Shown: piece after piece, positions 1-8,470 of the stretch
How positions within the stretch are numbered: position 1 is the first letter of the stretch
Layout of the letters: every line of letters starts with the position of its first letter
NCBI RefSeq assembly: GCF_900099965.1
Contig: NZ_FNDJ01000011.1
Coordinates: forward strand, 186,001-250,000
Length of the DNA stretch: 64,000 bases
Source of the DNA: Nonomuraea jiangxiensis
GTDB taxonomy: Bacteria; Actinomycetota; Actinomycetes; Streptosporangiales; Streptosporangiaceae
Reading direction: 5' to 3'
Position numbers and translations under genes: made by a program
The notes under the pieces: generated by a model
The model's database searches: none
Told to the model about the DNA's origin: nothing
Seen by the model: the letters and a program-made list of their open reading frames with translations, nothing else

Positions 1-2
1 GG

Positions 3-911
3 AAGGACCTGGGCTACCTGCTCATGCTGCTGCCGCTGGGGCTCGTCGAGGGCGCGCTGTCGGTCGCGTTGTGGATGGCCACGGGGGTGCTGCTGTTCGC
101 GCCCGTGTGGCTGGCCCTGGACAGGGGTACGGCGTTCCACAGCGATATCGTCATCGACGACTGGGCGGGGTCGTTCGTCGCGGCGGTGTTCGGGGCCCTG
201 GTGCTGGTGCTGACCGCGTACCTCGTGCGGGGGATGGCCTGGCTGCACGGGACGCTCGCCGTCGTGCTGCTCGGCGGCGGCGAGGAGGAGCGGCTGCGGG
301 CCAGCAGGGCCCGCGGGATCGACGCGGCCGAAGCCGAGCGGCGCCGGATCGAACGGGATCTGCACGACGGCGCCCAGCAGCGGCTGCTGTCCGTGGCGGT
401 GGACCTGGGGCGGGCGCAGTCGAAGTTCGACACCGAGCCCGAGACGGTCAGAACGCTCATCGCCCAAGCTCACGCGGGCACGAAGGCCGCCATCGCCGAG
501 CTGCGCAACCTGGCCAGGGGCATCCATCCGGCCATCCTGAGCGACCGCGGGCTCGACGCCGCCCTGTCCGGGCTGGCCGCGCGGGCGCCCATCCACGTGG
601 ACGTGTCCGTGGAGCTGGCCGAACGGCCTCCGGCGGCGGTGGAGAGCATCGCGTACTTCACCGTGGCCGAGGCGCTGACCAACATGGCCAAGCACTCGGC
701 GGCGACCGAGGCGACGGTCACGGTCATCAGGGACCACCGCGGGGTGGTCGTGGACGTGTGGGACAACGGCGTCGGCGGGGCGGTCATGTGCCCTGGAGGC
801 GGCCTGTCGGGGCTGGCCGACCGGGCGGCCACCATCGACGGCGTGCTCGTGCTGCACAGCCCGGTGGGCGGGCCCACGATCGTCCGCGCGGAGCTGCCCT
901 GCGAATGGTAG
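3..911 (+). CDS. Two-component sensor histidine kinase (5' end outside window)
   Basis: The reading frame is open from base 3, so the real start lies upstream; the ATG at 24 is internal. Two hydrophobic stretches near the start are followed by a DHp dimerisation helix with the H-box ERDLHDGAQQRL (His codon 363-365) of the HisKA_3 family. A HATPase_c domain follows, with the N-box EALTNMAKHSA and the G-box DNGVGG. The N-terminal membrane part resembles the 'putative sensor' domain common in actinobacterial NarL-type kinases. It probably autophosphorylates on that His and passes the phosphate to the regulator 10 bp downstream. The signal sensed is unknown. Confidence 0.9.
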   Translation, partial: KDLGYLLMLLPLGLVEGALSVALWMATGVLLFAPVWLALDRGTAFHSDIVIDDWAGSFVAAVFGALVLVLTAYLVRGMAWLHGTLAVVLLGGGEEERLRASRARGIDAAEAERRRIERDLHDGAQQRLLSVAVDLGRAQSKFDTEPETVRTLIAQAHAGTKAAIAELRNLARGIHPAILSDRGLDAALSGLAARAPIHVDVSVELAERPPAAVESIAYFTVAEALTNMAKHSAATEATVTVIRDHRGVVVDVWDNGVGGAVMCPGGGLSGLADRAATIDGVLVLHSPVGGPTIVRAELPCEW

Positions 912-921
912 GCATGAGCCC

Positions 922-1557
922 ATGCGCGTGGTCATCGCCGAGGACTCCGTACTGCTGCGGGAAGGGCTCTCGCGGCTGCTGGCCGACGGGGGCATCGACA
1001 CCGTCGCCGCGGTCTCCGACGGCCCCTCGCTGGTCGACGCGGTGCGGGAGCACGAGCCCGACCTGGCGATCGTCGACGTGCGCATGCCGCCGAGCCACAC
1101 CGACGAGGGCCTGCGGGCGGCGCTGCGGGTGCGCGCGGCCAGGCCCGACTTCCCGATCCTGGTCCTGTCGCAGTACGTGGAGGAGCGTTACGCCGGGGAC
1201 CTCATCGGCAGGGCCGTCGGCTACCTGCTGAAGGAGCGGGTGGCCGACGTGGCCGAGTTCCTGGAGGCGGTGCGGCAGGTGGCGGCGGGCGGCACGGTCA
1301 TCGACCCCGAGGTCGTCGTGCAGTTGCTCAGCCGGCAGCGCCGGGGCGCCCCGCTGGACTCGCTCTCGCCCCGGGAGCGGGAGGTGCTGGCCCTGATGGC
1401 CGAGGGCCGCTCCAACACCGCCATCGCCTCCCGGCTGGTCGTCACGGAAGGCGCGGTGGAAAAGCATATTTCCGGCATCTTCGCCAAGCTGGCGCTCGGA
1501 CCCGCGCCGGAGGACCATCGGAGGGTGCTCGCCGTGCTCACCTATCTGGGCCGCTGA
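922..1557 (+). CDS. NarL/FixJ-family response regulator
   Basis: A 211-aa regulator. The receiver domain (about residues 1-120) has the acidic pair E7/D8, the likely phospho-acceptor D52 in LAIVDVRMPP, and a Lys in YLLKERV. The C-terminal LuxR-type helix-turn-helix begins at LSPREREVLALMAEG and ends with the VEKHISGIFAKL recognition region. It starts 10 bp after the kinase gene, so the two form a kinase-regulator operon. Target genes are not apparent in the window. The family assignment is secure; the pathway is unknown. Confidence 0.93.
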   Translation: MRVVIAEDSVLLREGLSRLLADGGIDTVAAVSDGPSLVDAVREHEPDLAIVDVRMPPSHTDEGLRAALRVRAARPDFPILVLSQYVEERYAGDLIGRAVGYLLKERVADVAEFLEAVRQVAAGGTVIDPEVVVQLLSRQRRGAPLDSLSPREREVLALMAEGRSNTAIASRLVVTEGAVEKHISGIFAKLALGPAPEDHRRVLAVLTYLGR

Positions 1558-1621
1558 CGGGTCAGGCGGGGCAGGTGTGGCCCGAGTGAAGATCGTGGGA
1601 ATGCCGGATGGCCTGGGATGG

Positions 1622-1648
1622 TTGCACGATCTGGCACACTGGTAGCTG
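1622..1648 (+). promoter_or_regulatory. Possible rpmE promoter
   Basis: TTGCAC (1622-1627) and TAGCTG (1643-1648), about 70 bp before rpmE. The spacer is only 15 bp, so this is a weak call based on motif resemblance alone. Confidence 0.3.
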
Positions 1649-1715
1649 ACCATTTCGCGGTTCCGGTTCACGCCTGTGACGGCGACCCGGCGGCCGCGGC
1701 CCCGAAAGGACAGCG

Positions 1716-1934
1716 ATGAAGCGCGACATTCACCCTGACTACCACGTGACGCAGGTGTCCTGCTCCTGCGGCAACACGTTCACCACCCGCAGCACCGCGA
1801 AAAACGGCGTGATCCACGCCGACGTGTGCTCTGCCTGCCACCCGTTCTACACCGGCAAGCAGAAGATCCTCGACACGGGCGGCCGGGTGGCGCGCTTCGA
1901 GAAGCGCTTCGGCAAGAAGGCCACGGGCAAGTAG
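1716..1934 (+). CDS. rpmE: 50S ribosomal protein L31 (zinc-binding form)
   Basis: A 72-aa protein beginning MKRDIHPDYH, the L31 signature. Four cysteines (C16, C18, C38, C41) form the zinc ribbon, so this is the zinc-containing C+ paralogue, not the C- paralogue usually made under zinc starvation. GAAAGGACAG upstream serves as ribosome binding site. It sits at the head of the prfA-prmC-tsaC block, as in mycobacteria and streptomycetes. Confidence 0.97.
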   Translation: MKRDIHPDYHVTQVSCSCGNTFTTRSTAKNGVIHADVCSACHPFYTGKQKILDTGGRVARFEKRFGKKATGK

Positions 1935-2024
1935 CTTCACTCACGCCGGTCCGGACGCACCCCGGTGCGCCTGGGCCGGCGTTGTTGGTGCGACAAGGGC
2001 CACCCAACGGACGAAGGACCCACG

Positions 2025-3077
2025 GTGAATCTCGACGAGTTGCTCAAGGAGTATTCCGAGCTGGAGGTGCAGCTCGCCGATCCCGCCGTGCACGCAGACC
2101 AGAACAGGGCCCGCACCCTCGGTCGGCGCTATTCCCAGCTCACGCCGATCATCGGCACCTATCGCGAGCTGGAGTCGGCCCGCGAGGACCTCGCCGCCGC
2201 CAAGGAGCTGGCAAGCGAGGACGAGGCGTTCGCGGAGGAGGCCGCCGAGATCCAGGAGCGCATCCCCCAGATGGAGGAGAAGCTCCGGCACCTGCTCATC
2301 CCGCGCGATCCCAACGATGACAAGGACATCATCATGGAGATCAAGGCGGGCGAGGGCGGTGAGGAGTCGGCGCTGTTCGCGGGCGACCTGCTGCGGATGT
2401 ATCTCCGTTACGCCGAGCGGCTCGGCTGGAAGACCGAGGTCATCGACAGCCAGCCCTCCGACCTCGGCGGCTACAAGGACGTCACGGTCGGCATCAGGGC
2501 CAAGGGCGACGAGGGCGTGTGGTCCAGGCTCAAATACGAGGGCGGGGTGCACCGCGTCCAGCGGGTGCCCGTCACCGAGTCGCAGGGCCGCATCCACACC
2601 AGCGCCGCGGGCGTGCTCGTCTACCCGGAGGCGGAGGAGGTCGACGTCCAGATCGACCCCAACGACCTGCGCATCGACGTCTACCGGTCCAGCGGCCCCG
2701 GCGGCCAGAGCGTCAACACCACCGACTCCGCGGTCCGCATCACCCACCAGCCCACGGGCGTGGTCGTCTCGTGCCAGAACGAGAAGAGCCAGCTGCAGAA
2801 CAAGGAGTCGGCGATGCGCATCCTGCGCGCCCGGCTGCTGGCCATCGCCCAGGAGGAGGCCGAGGCCGCCGCCCAGGCCGAGCGCAAGTCGCAGGTCCGG
2901 ACGGTCGACCGGTCCGAGCGCGTACGCACGTACAACTTCCCGGAAAATCGCATCTCCGACCACCGGGTGGGCTTCAAGGCGTATAACCTCGACCAGGTTC
3001 TCGACGGTGAGCTCAGCGCCGTCACCCAGGCCCTCATCGACGCCGAGATGGCGGAGAAGCTCGCACAACACTCATGA
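2025..3077 (+). CDS. prfA: Peptide chain release factor 1
   Basis: RF1 reads UAA and UAG stop codons and triggers peptidyl-tRNA hydrolysis. The stop-codon recognition tripeptide PVT lies in RVPVTESQGR, and the catalytic GGQ is at residues 226-228 within SSGPGGQSVNTTDS. The chosen GTG start at 2025 is preceded by GAAGGA and gives 350 aa, close to the usual family length. A longer open frame from 1965 has no ribosome binding site and starts with non-conserved sequence. The last four bases overlap prmC (ATGA), so the factor and its methylase are translationally coupled. Confidence 0.97.
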   Translation: MNLDELLKEYSELEVQLADPAVHADQNRARTLGRRYSQLTPIIGTYRELESAREDLAAAKELASEDEAFAEEAAEIQERIPQMEEKLRHLLIPRDPNDDKDIIMEIKAGEGGEESALFAGDLLRMYLRYAERLGWKTEVIDSQPSDLGGYKDVTVGIRAKGDEGVWSRLKYEGGVHRVQRVPVTESQGRIHTSAAGVLVYPEAEEVDVQIDPNDLRIDVYRSSGPGGQSVNTTDSAVRITHQPTGVVVSCQNEKSQLQNKESAMRILRARLLAIAQEEAEAAAQAERKSQVRTVDRSERVRTYNFPENRISDHRVGFKAYNLDQVLDGELSAVTQALIDAEMAEKLAQHS

Positions 3078-3928
3078 CATTTCTCCTGGACGAGATCGCC
3101 CTCGCCACCGCCCGGCTGGCCGAGGCAGGTGTTCCCTCCCCGCGCACCGACGCGGAGGAGATAGCGGCGTTCGTCCACGGCGTGCGCAGGAGCGAGCTGC
3201 ACACGGTCAAGGACGCCGACTTCGACGCGCTGTTCTGGGAGGGCGTCGCCAGGCGGGAGGCCCGCGAGCCGCTGCAGCACATCACCGGGCACGCCTATTT
3301 CCGCTATCTGGAGCTGGCGGTCGGGCCCGGGGTGTTCGTGCCGCGGCCGGAGACCGAGGTGGTGGCGGGCTGGGCCATCGAGACGCTGCGCGAGATGGAC
3401 GTGACCGCGCCGCTCGTGGTGGACCTCGGCACCGGGTCGGGGGCGATCGCGCTCTCCATCGCCCAGGAGGTGGCGCTGGCCGAGGTGCACGCCGTGGAGG
3501 TCGATCCCGGGGCGTACACATGGGCCAAGCGCAACATCTCCGAGCACGGGCAGGGCCGTACCCACCTGCATCCCGAGGATCTCGCGGAGGCGCTCCCCGA
3601 GCTCAACGGGAAGGTGGACCTGGTCATCTCCAACCCGCCGTACATCCCGCCCGGGGCCATCCCGCGTGATCCCGAGGTGCGTGACTACGACCCCTCCAGG
3701 GCGCTCTACGGTTCGGGCGAGGATGGGCTGGGGGAGGTGCGCGCGGTCGAGCGTACGGCGCGGCGCCTGCTGCGGCCCGGCGGCTGGGTCGTCGTCGAAC
3801 ACGCCGACGAGCAGGGCAGGGCGGTCTACCTGACCTTCCCCGAGGACAAGGGCTGGCGTGACGTGCGGCTTCGCCAGGACCTCACCAGAAGGGACCGCTT
3901 CGTCACGGCCCGGCTGGGGCAGGACTAG
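3074..3928 (+). CDS. prmC: Release factor glutamine methyltransferase
   Basis: A 284-aa SAM-dependent methyltransferase that N5-methylates the Gln of the GGQ motif in RF1/RF2. The SAM-binding motif VVDLGTGSGAIALSIA is near residue 115, and the catalytic NPPY is at 187-190 (ISNPPYIPP). The N-terminal helical substrate-binding domain is present. It overlaps prfA by 4 bp, matching its role on that product. Confidence 0.96.
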   Translation: MTFLLDEIALATARLAEAGVPSPRTDAEEIAAFVHGVRRSELHTVKDADFDALFWEGVARREAREPLQHITGHAYFRYLELAVGPGVFVPRPETEVVAGWAIETLREMDVTAPLVVDLGTGSGAIALSIAQEVALAEVHAVEVDPGAYTWAKRNISEHGQGRTHLHPEDLAEALPELNGKVDLVISNPPYIPPGAIPRDPEVRDYDPSRALYGSGEDGLGEVRAVERTARRLLRPGGWVVVEHADEQGRAVYLTFPEDKGWRDVRLRQDLTRRDRFVTARLGQD

Positions 3929-3938
3929 GATGCACGCC

Positions 3939-4586
3939 GTGGGAAGACGCTATGACTGCTCCGACCTCGACCAGCGGAGCGAGGGACTGACGGAGGCCGC
4001 CGCCGCGGTGCGCCGCGGCGAGCTCGTGGTGCTGCCGACCGACACGGTCTACGGCATCGGCGCCGACGCGTTCACGCCGGCGGCCGTGACCGCGTTGCTC
4101 GACGCCAAGGGGCGGGGGCGGGAGATGCCGCCGCCGGTGCTCGTGGGGACCGTCAGAGCCGCCACAGCGCTCGTAGAGGACCTGGGACCCTATGGGCAGG
4201 ATTTGATAGACGCCTTCTGGCCCGGGGCGCTCACGCTCGTCTGTAAGGCCAACAGGGCCCTTACCTGGGACCTGGGGGAGACCAAGGGCACGGTGGCCGT
4301 TCGCATGCCGCTGCATCCGGTCGCGCTCGACCTGCTCAAGGAGACCGGTCCCATGGCCGTCTCCAGCGCCAACCGCTCCGGCGCGACGCCGGCCATGACG
4401 GCGGAGGCGGCTCAGGAGCAGCTCGGCGATTCGGTCGCGGTCTATCTCGACGGCGGCAGGACCACCGACAACACGCCCTCCACCATCCTCGACCTCACTA
4501 CGGCCGTGCCCCGGATGTTGCGGCGCGGCGCGATCCCGGTGGAGAAGCTGCGCGGCATCATCGGCTACGTCGCCACCGACGACTGA
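3939..4586 (+). CDS. L-threonylcarbamoyladenylate synthase (Sua5/YrdC/TsaC)
   Basis: Makes threonylcarbamoyl-AMP from Thr, bicarbonate and ATP for t6A37 tRNA modification. The YrdC fold is shown by VLPTDTVYGIGADAF and SSANRSGATPA. It is the short single-domain form (215 aa). Start choice: GTG at 3939 is preceded by TAGGAT (3926-3931) plus 7 nt, the actinobacterial leaderless -10 arrangement, and the protein then begins VGRRYDC. ATG at 3930 is an in-frame alternative. It lies 10 bp downstream of prmC in the conserved translation block. Confidence 0.94.
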   Translation: MGRRYDCSDLDQRSEGLTEAAAAVRRGELVVLPTDTVYGIGADAFTPAAVTALLDAKGRGREMPPPVLVGTVRAATALVEDLGPYGQDLIDAFWPGALTLVCKANRALTWDLGETKGTVAVRMPLHPVALDLLKETGPMAVSSANRSGATPAMTAEAAQEQLGDSVAVYLDGGRTTDNTPSTILDLTTAVPRMLRRGAIPVEKLRGIIGYVATDD

Positions 4587-4674
4587 TCGATACCGTCTGC
4601 TTATCCCGGCTGCGGTCGTGACGCGGCCAAGATTACGGTGAGGCCCGGAGCGGTGAGACGTCCGGGAGTGGCCG

Positions 4675-6711
4675 ATGGGCAAGTTCGACGGCATGGATCC
4701 CAAGCTGGTTCGTGACCTGCTGACCGAGGTGAAGCACGCGGCCACGCAGATGCGCGCGGTCGAGGACCGGGTCAGGGCCGCGATGAGCCGGGCCGGCCTC
4801 GCCACCCAGACCACCCACCGTCCCGTCCAGGTCGCCGAGGCGGCGGACGCGATGGTCAAGGACGTCAACGTCCGGCTCGGGACGCTGGAGAAGCGCGTGG
4901 ACCAGCCGCCGGGGGACGTTCCCGAGCTGGGAAGGGAATCGGCCGACGAGCGGGGCAGAACGGGCGAGGAAGCGAAGACCGGCGAGGAGGGCAAGTCCGG
5001 CGAGGACGGGACCGTCGGTAAGGACGGGGCTGCCGGTAAGGACGGGACGAGGGACGACGGCGGGAGCTCCGGGAGAGACGGGGACCAGGCCAAGACCGGG
5101 GATACTCCGAAGGCCGGAGACGAACCTAAGGCCGGGGACAACCCGAAGACCGGGGACGACCCGAAGGCCGGGGATGGGGCGAAGGCCGGGGATGGGGCGA
5201 AGACCGGCGACGGCGAAGGCACGACGGACTCTGACGGGAAGCGGCGCGACGACGCCGAAAGCGCGGGGGCCGGTAAGGACACGGGGACGGGTAAGGACAC
5301 CGGGACCGGCCAGGGCACCGGGGCTGGGAAGGACACGGGAGCCGAGGGCACGGCCTGCGACCAGCCCGCGGACCAACCCAAGGACGTCGATCAGGACGGC
5401 AAGCGGGACGGCGGGGCCAAGACCGACGGGAGCGCGACCGGCACCCCGGCCAAGGACCAGCAGGACGCGACGAAGCCGCAGATCGTGGTGGTCGACGGGG
5501 TCAAGGTTCTCCAGGTGCCCATCGACCCGCCGACGGCCGAGCAGTTGGAAGCCCTGCTGGAGAACACCGACGACGTGCGACCCGCGGAAATGCCGAAGGT
5601 GTCCGTGGACGCCGACGCCGCGGCGGACGTCAGCGTCTGGACCAACGACGGCAGCGACGTGGTCTCCGCCAACACGACCCCGCCCAGCCCGGACGCCCTG
5701 AAGACGGTGATCGAGAATTACCGGGATGTCCAGCCGATGGAGATGCCGAGGGTCGAGGTCCCGGCGGGCGAATACGGAAAGGGCGATGGGGTGGACATCC
5801 GCGTCGACGGCCCCACGGGCTCGATCGACCCGGGCCGGCCGACCACGGGCGGCGGCGACGGGGTGATCCTGCCTCCGCCTGGAACGGCCCCAGAAGCCGG
5901 CTCCACGACGCAGATCCCGGGCATCCCCACCACGCCCGTGAACGACACGCCCGGCGACGTCTCACCCGCCTACGGAGGCCCGCGTGGGGATGGCTCGCCG
6001 GCCGACGACACGGCCTCGGCCGCGCGGGCCGACGACGCATGCGCCTCAGGCTCGGATCGGTCGCCCGGCGGCACGGACACCACTCCCGGCGGGTCGGCAG
6101 GAGATCAGCCGGGCCAGGGATCCGGTGACGGCCAGGGCACCGGTGGCAGGGACGCTGGCGGCCAGGACGCCAGGGGCAAGGATGCCGGCGATCAGGGCAC
6201 CGGTGGCAGAGAGACCGGCGGCCAGGGCACCGGTGGCACCGGTGGCAGGGATGCTGGGGACCAAGGCGCCGGCGGCCAGGGCGCCGGTGGCGCCGGTGGC
6301 AGGGATGCTGGGGGCCAGGGCGCCGGGGGCAGGGAAGGCGGCGGCCAAGGGGCTGCGGAGCGGGGCTCGGGTGATCAGGGGACCGCTGAGCGGGGCGGGG
6401 GCGACCAGGGGACTGCTGAGCGGGGGGCGGGTGGCCAGGGGACCGCTGAGAGCGGGACGGGCGGACGGGGGGAGCCTGTGAGGATTCCGCCGACGCCTCC
6501 GGCGGCCGAACAGCAACAGCCTGGTGGCGCCGTGCCCGAGGCTTCTGGCGGCGCCTTGCCCGCACGGTCCGATGGCGGTGGCGGCTATTCAGTCGGTGGT
6601 GGGGTTGAGAGGGAGGTCAAGTTCCAGGTGGTGGTGGGCGACGGGAGTGATGTGGTCACGGTGAATGTCGCGCCGGTCGACGAGCCCGGTGGGCCGGAGA
6701 GGAGGGCGTGA
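4675..6711 (+). CDS. Repeat-rich hypothetical protein, possible type VII-associated
   Basis: A 678-aa protein of unknown function. Residues 1-75 form an amphipathic helical region of WXG100-like size but without a WXG. Residues 90-250 are highly charged, low-complexity repeats (AGDxPKTGD type). Residues 275-390 hold an internal duplication: PPTAEQLEALLENTDDVRP and PPSPDALKTVIENYRDVQP, each followed by EMPxVxV and a NDGSDVV-like motif. That last motif returns a third time at the C terminus (GDGSDVVTVNV). Residues 480-600 are Gly/Gln/Asp-rich repeats. There is no signal peptide or membrane segment. It overlaps the next gene by one base (TGATG). Secretion through ESX/T7SS is inference from the neighbour and the helical N terminus. 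Confidence 0.75.
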   Translation: MGKFDGMDPKLVRDLLTEVKHAATQMRAVEDRVRAAMSRAGLATQTTHRPVQVAEAADAMVKDVNVRLGTLEKRVDQPPGDVPELGRESADERGRTGEEAKTGEEGKSGEDGTVGKDGAAGKDGTRDDGGSSGRDGDQAKTGDTPKAGDEPKAGDNPKTGDDPKAGDGAKAGDGAKTGDGEGTTDSDGKRRDDAESAGAGKDTGTGKDTGTGQGTGAGKDTGAEGTACDQPADQPKDVDQDGKRDGGAKTDGSATGTPAKDQQDATKPQIVVVDGVKVLQVPIDPPTAEQLEALLENTDDVRPAEMPKVSVDADAAADVSVWTNDGSDVVSANTTPPSPDALKTVIENYRDVQPMEMPRVEVPAGEYGKGDGVDIRVDGPTGSIDPGRPTTGGGDGVILPPPGTAPEAGSTTQIPGIPTTPVNDTPGDVSPAYGGPRGDGSPADDTASAARADDACASGSDRSPGGTDTTPGGSAGDQPGQGSGDGQGTGGRDAGGQDARGKDAGDQGTGGRETGGQGTGGTGGRDAGDQGAGGQGAGGAGGRDAGGQGAGGREGGGQGAAERGSGDQGTAERGGGDQGTAERGAGGQGTAESGTGGRGEPVRIPPTPPAAEQQQPGGAVPEASGGALPARSDGGGGYSVGGGVEREVKFQVVVGDGSDVVTVNVAPVDEPGGPERRA

Positions 6712-7082
6712 TGTACGTCGATCCGCCGGCCCCCAAGCCCCGAGGACGGGACGAGGTCCCGCCGGTCCCCACGGGACCCCTGGACAACCCCCAGAGAGCC
6801 TGGGCGTTCAATCCCGACTACCAGCGCCTGATCGTCGCCTGGAACACGGTCATGCCGCAGCTCGACACCCTCAGAACGGCCCTCGACAGGGCGTACGACC
6901 TGGCCAGGAGCCCGCAGACGTGGGACGCCCCGGTGGGCAAGCGTTACGTCGAGGACATCCGCGAATGGCGCACCAGGCTGGCCGTCTACCGTCATTCCGT
7001 GCTCACCGCGATCAGCGACGAGGCGGCCGACACACCGCGCTGGATCCCGACGGAGAGCAACGCCCCGCACGCCTTCCAATGA
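6711..7082 (+). CDS. WXG100-like small protein
   Basis: A 123-aa protein whose start overlaps the preceding stop (TGATG), with GGAGG at 6701-6705. After a Pro-rich N terminus it has two predicted helices joined by a turn holding Trp and Gly (SPQTWDAPVGKRYVEDI), then REWRTRLAVYRHSVLTAIS. The helix-turn-helix size and the Trp/Gly turn resemble ESX/WXG100 substrates, but the exact WXG is absent. It is translationally coupled to the 678-aa protein, so the two probably act together. I do not recognise a characterised homologue. Confidence 0.72.
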   Translation: MYVDPPAPKPRGRDEVPPVPTGPLDNPQRAWAFNPDYQRLIVAWNTVMPQLDTLRTALDRAYDLARSPQTWDAPVGKRYVEDIREWRTRLAVYRHSVLTAISDEAADTPRWIPTESNAPHAFQ

Positions 7083-7147
7083 GGTGATATTTCCGCCCAG
7101 AGCTCTGGCATCTGGGAGAACCGGACATTGGGCCGTACAGTGGGGAA

Positions 7148-8413
7148 ATGGGTGCAGAGCCCTACTACGGCCCGGACTTCGGGCTGCTACGGCGGCAGGA
7201 TCCCGAGCTCGCTCAGGTCCTGCTCGACGAACTGGACCGGGTGCGCGGCGAGCTCCAGCTCATCGCGAGCGAGAACTTCACCTCGCCCGCGGTCCTGGCC
7301 GCCCTGGGATCCACCCTGACCAACAAGTACGCCGAGGGCTACCCGGGCCGGCGCTACTACGGCGGCTGCGAGGTCGTGGACCGGGCCGAGCGGCTGGCGG
7401 TGGAGCGGGCACGCCGGTTGTTCGGCGCCGAGCACGCCAACGTCCAGCCCCACTCCGGCGCCTCCGCGAACCTGGCCGCCTGCGCCGCCCTGCTCCAGCC
7501 CGGCGACACGATGCTGGCCATGGCCCTGGCCCACGGCGGCCACCTCACCCATGGCTCGAAGGTGAACTTCTCCGGAAGATGGTTCGACGTCGTCTCGTAC
7601 GGCGTGCGTCGGGACACCGAACTCATCGACTACGACGAGGTACGCGACCTCGCCCTGCGGCAACGGCCGAAGGTCATCGTGTGCGGCGCCACGGCGTACC
7701 CGAGGTTGATCGACTTCGGGGCCTTCCGCGGGATCGCCGACGAGGTGGGGGCCTGGCTGCTGGCCGACGTGGCGCACCCGATCGGGTTGATGGCGGGCGG
7801 CGTGATCCCGTCGGCGGTGCCGTACGCGGACGTGGTGACCTTCACCACGCACAAGGTGCTGCGCGGGCCGCGCGGCGGCGCCATCCTGTGCACCGAGGAG
7901 CTGGCGAAGCGGATCGACCGGGCGGTGTTCCCGTTCGTGCAGGGCGGGCCGCTGATGCACGTGGTGGCGGCCAAGGCGGTGGCGTTGGCGGAGGCGATGC
8001 GGCCGGAGTTCGCCGGCTACGCCAGGCGGGTGGTGGTGAACGCGCGGGCGCTGACGGACGCGCTGGCCGCCGCGGGGATGCGGCCGGTGTCCGGCGGCAC
8101 GGACACCCACCTGGCCCTGATCGACCTGCGTGACCTGGGGGTGTCGGGGGCGGAGGCGGAGCGAAGGTGCGCGGCGGCCGGGATCACCCTCAACCGCAAC
8201 GTGATCCCCTACGATCCCGAGCCCCCGGCCGTGACCTCGGGGATCCGCGTCGGCACGCCCTGCCTGACGACCCAGGGCATGGGGCCGGAGGAGCTGGAAG
8301 AGGTGGGTACGCTGGTGGCCCGCGCGGTGCGCCGGCCGGACGAGGCGGAGGAGGTTCGGGCAAGAGTCTCGGCGCTTCTCGCCATACATCCGCCATATCT
8401 CAGCGAATATTAA
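7148..8413 (+). CDS. glyA: Serine hydroxymethyltransferase, divergent
   Basis: A PLP enzyme interconverting Ser and Gly with tetrahydrofolate. Conserved motifs are LIASENF, NKYAEGYPGRRYYGG, HGGHLTHG and the PLP lysine K236 in TTHKVLRGPRGG. It differs from the usual actinobacterial sequence in the Schiff-base neighbourhood (HKV where HKT is usual) and at DVAHPIGL where DMAHxAGL is usual. Length is 421 aa. TACAGT (7136-7141) followed by 6 nt and ATG fits leaderless transcription. Glycine/serine conversion is the likely role; the substitutions leave room for a related aldolase activity. Confidence 0.88.
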   Translation: MGAEPYYGPDFGLLRRQDPELAQVLLDELDRVRGELQLIASENFTSPAVLAALGSTLTNKYAEGYPGRRYYGGCEVVDRAERLAVERARRLFGAEHANVQPHSGASANLAACAALLQPGDTMLAMALAHGGHLTHGSKVNFSGRWFDVVSYGVRRDTELIDYDEVRDLALRQRPKVIVCGATAYPRLIDFGAFRGIADEVGAWLLADVAHPIGLMAGGVIPSAVPYADVVTFTTHKVLRGPRGGAILCTEELAKRIDRAVFPFVQGGPLMHVVAAKAVALAEAMRPEFAGYARRVVVNARALTDALAAAGMRPVSGGTDTHLALIDLRDLGVSGAEAERRCAAAGITLNRNVIPYDPEPPAVTSGIRVGTPCLTTQGMGPEELEEVGTLVARAVRRPDEAEEVRARVSALLAIHPPYLSEY

Positions 8414-8470
8414 GCTGGTCTGTGTTGTTTTCCGGTCACAGTCGGCCGGAGTATCCGGGAAACTAGGTCC

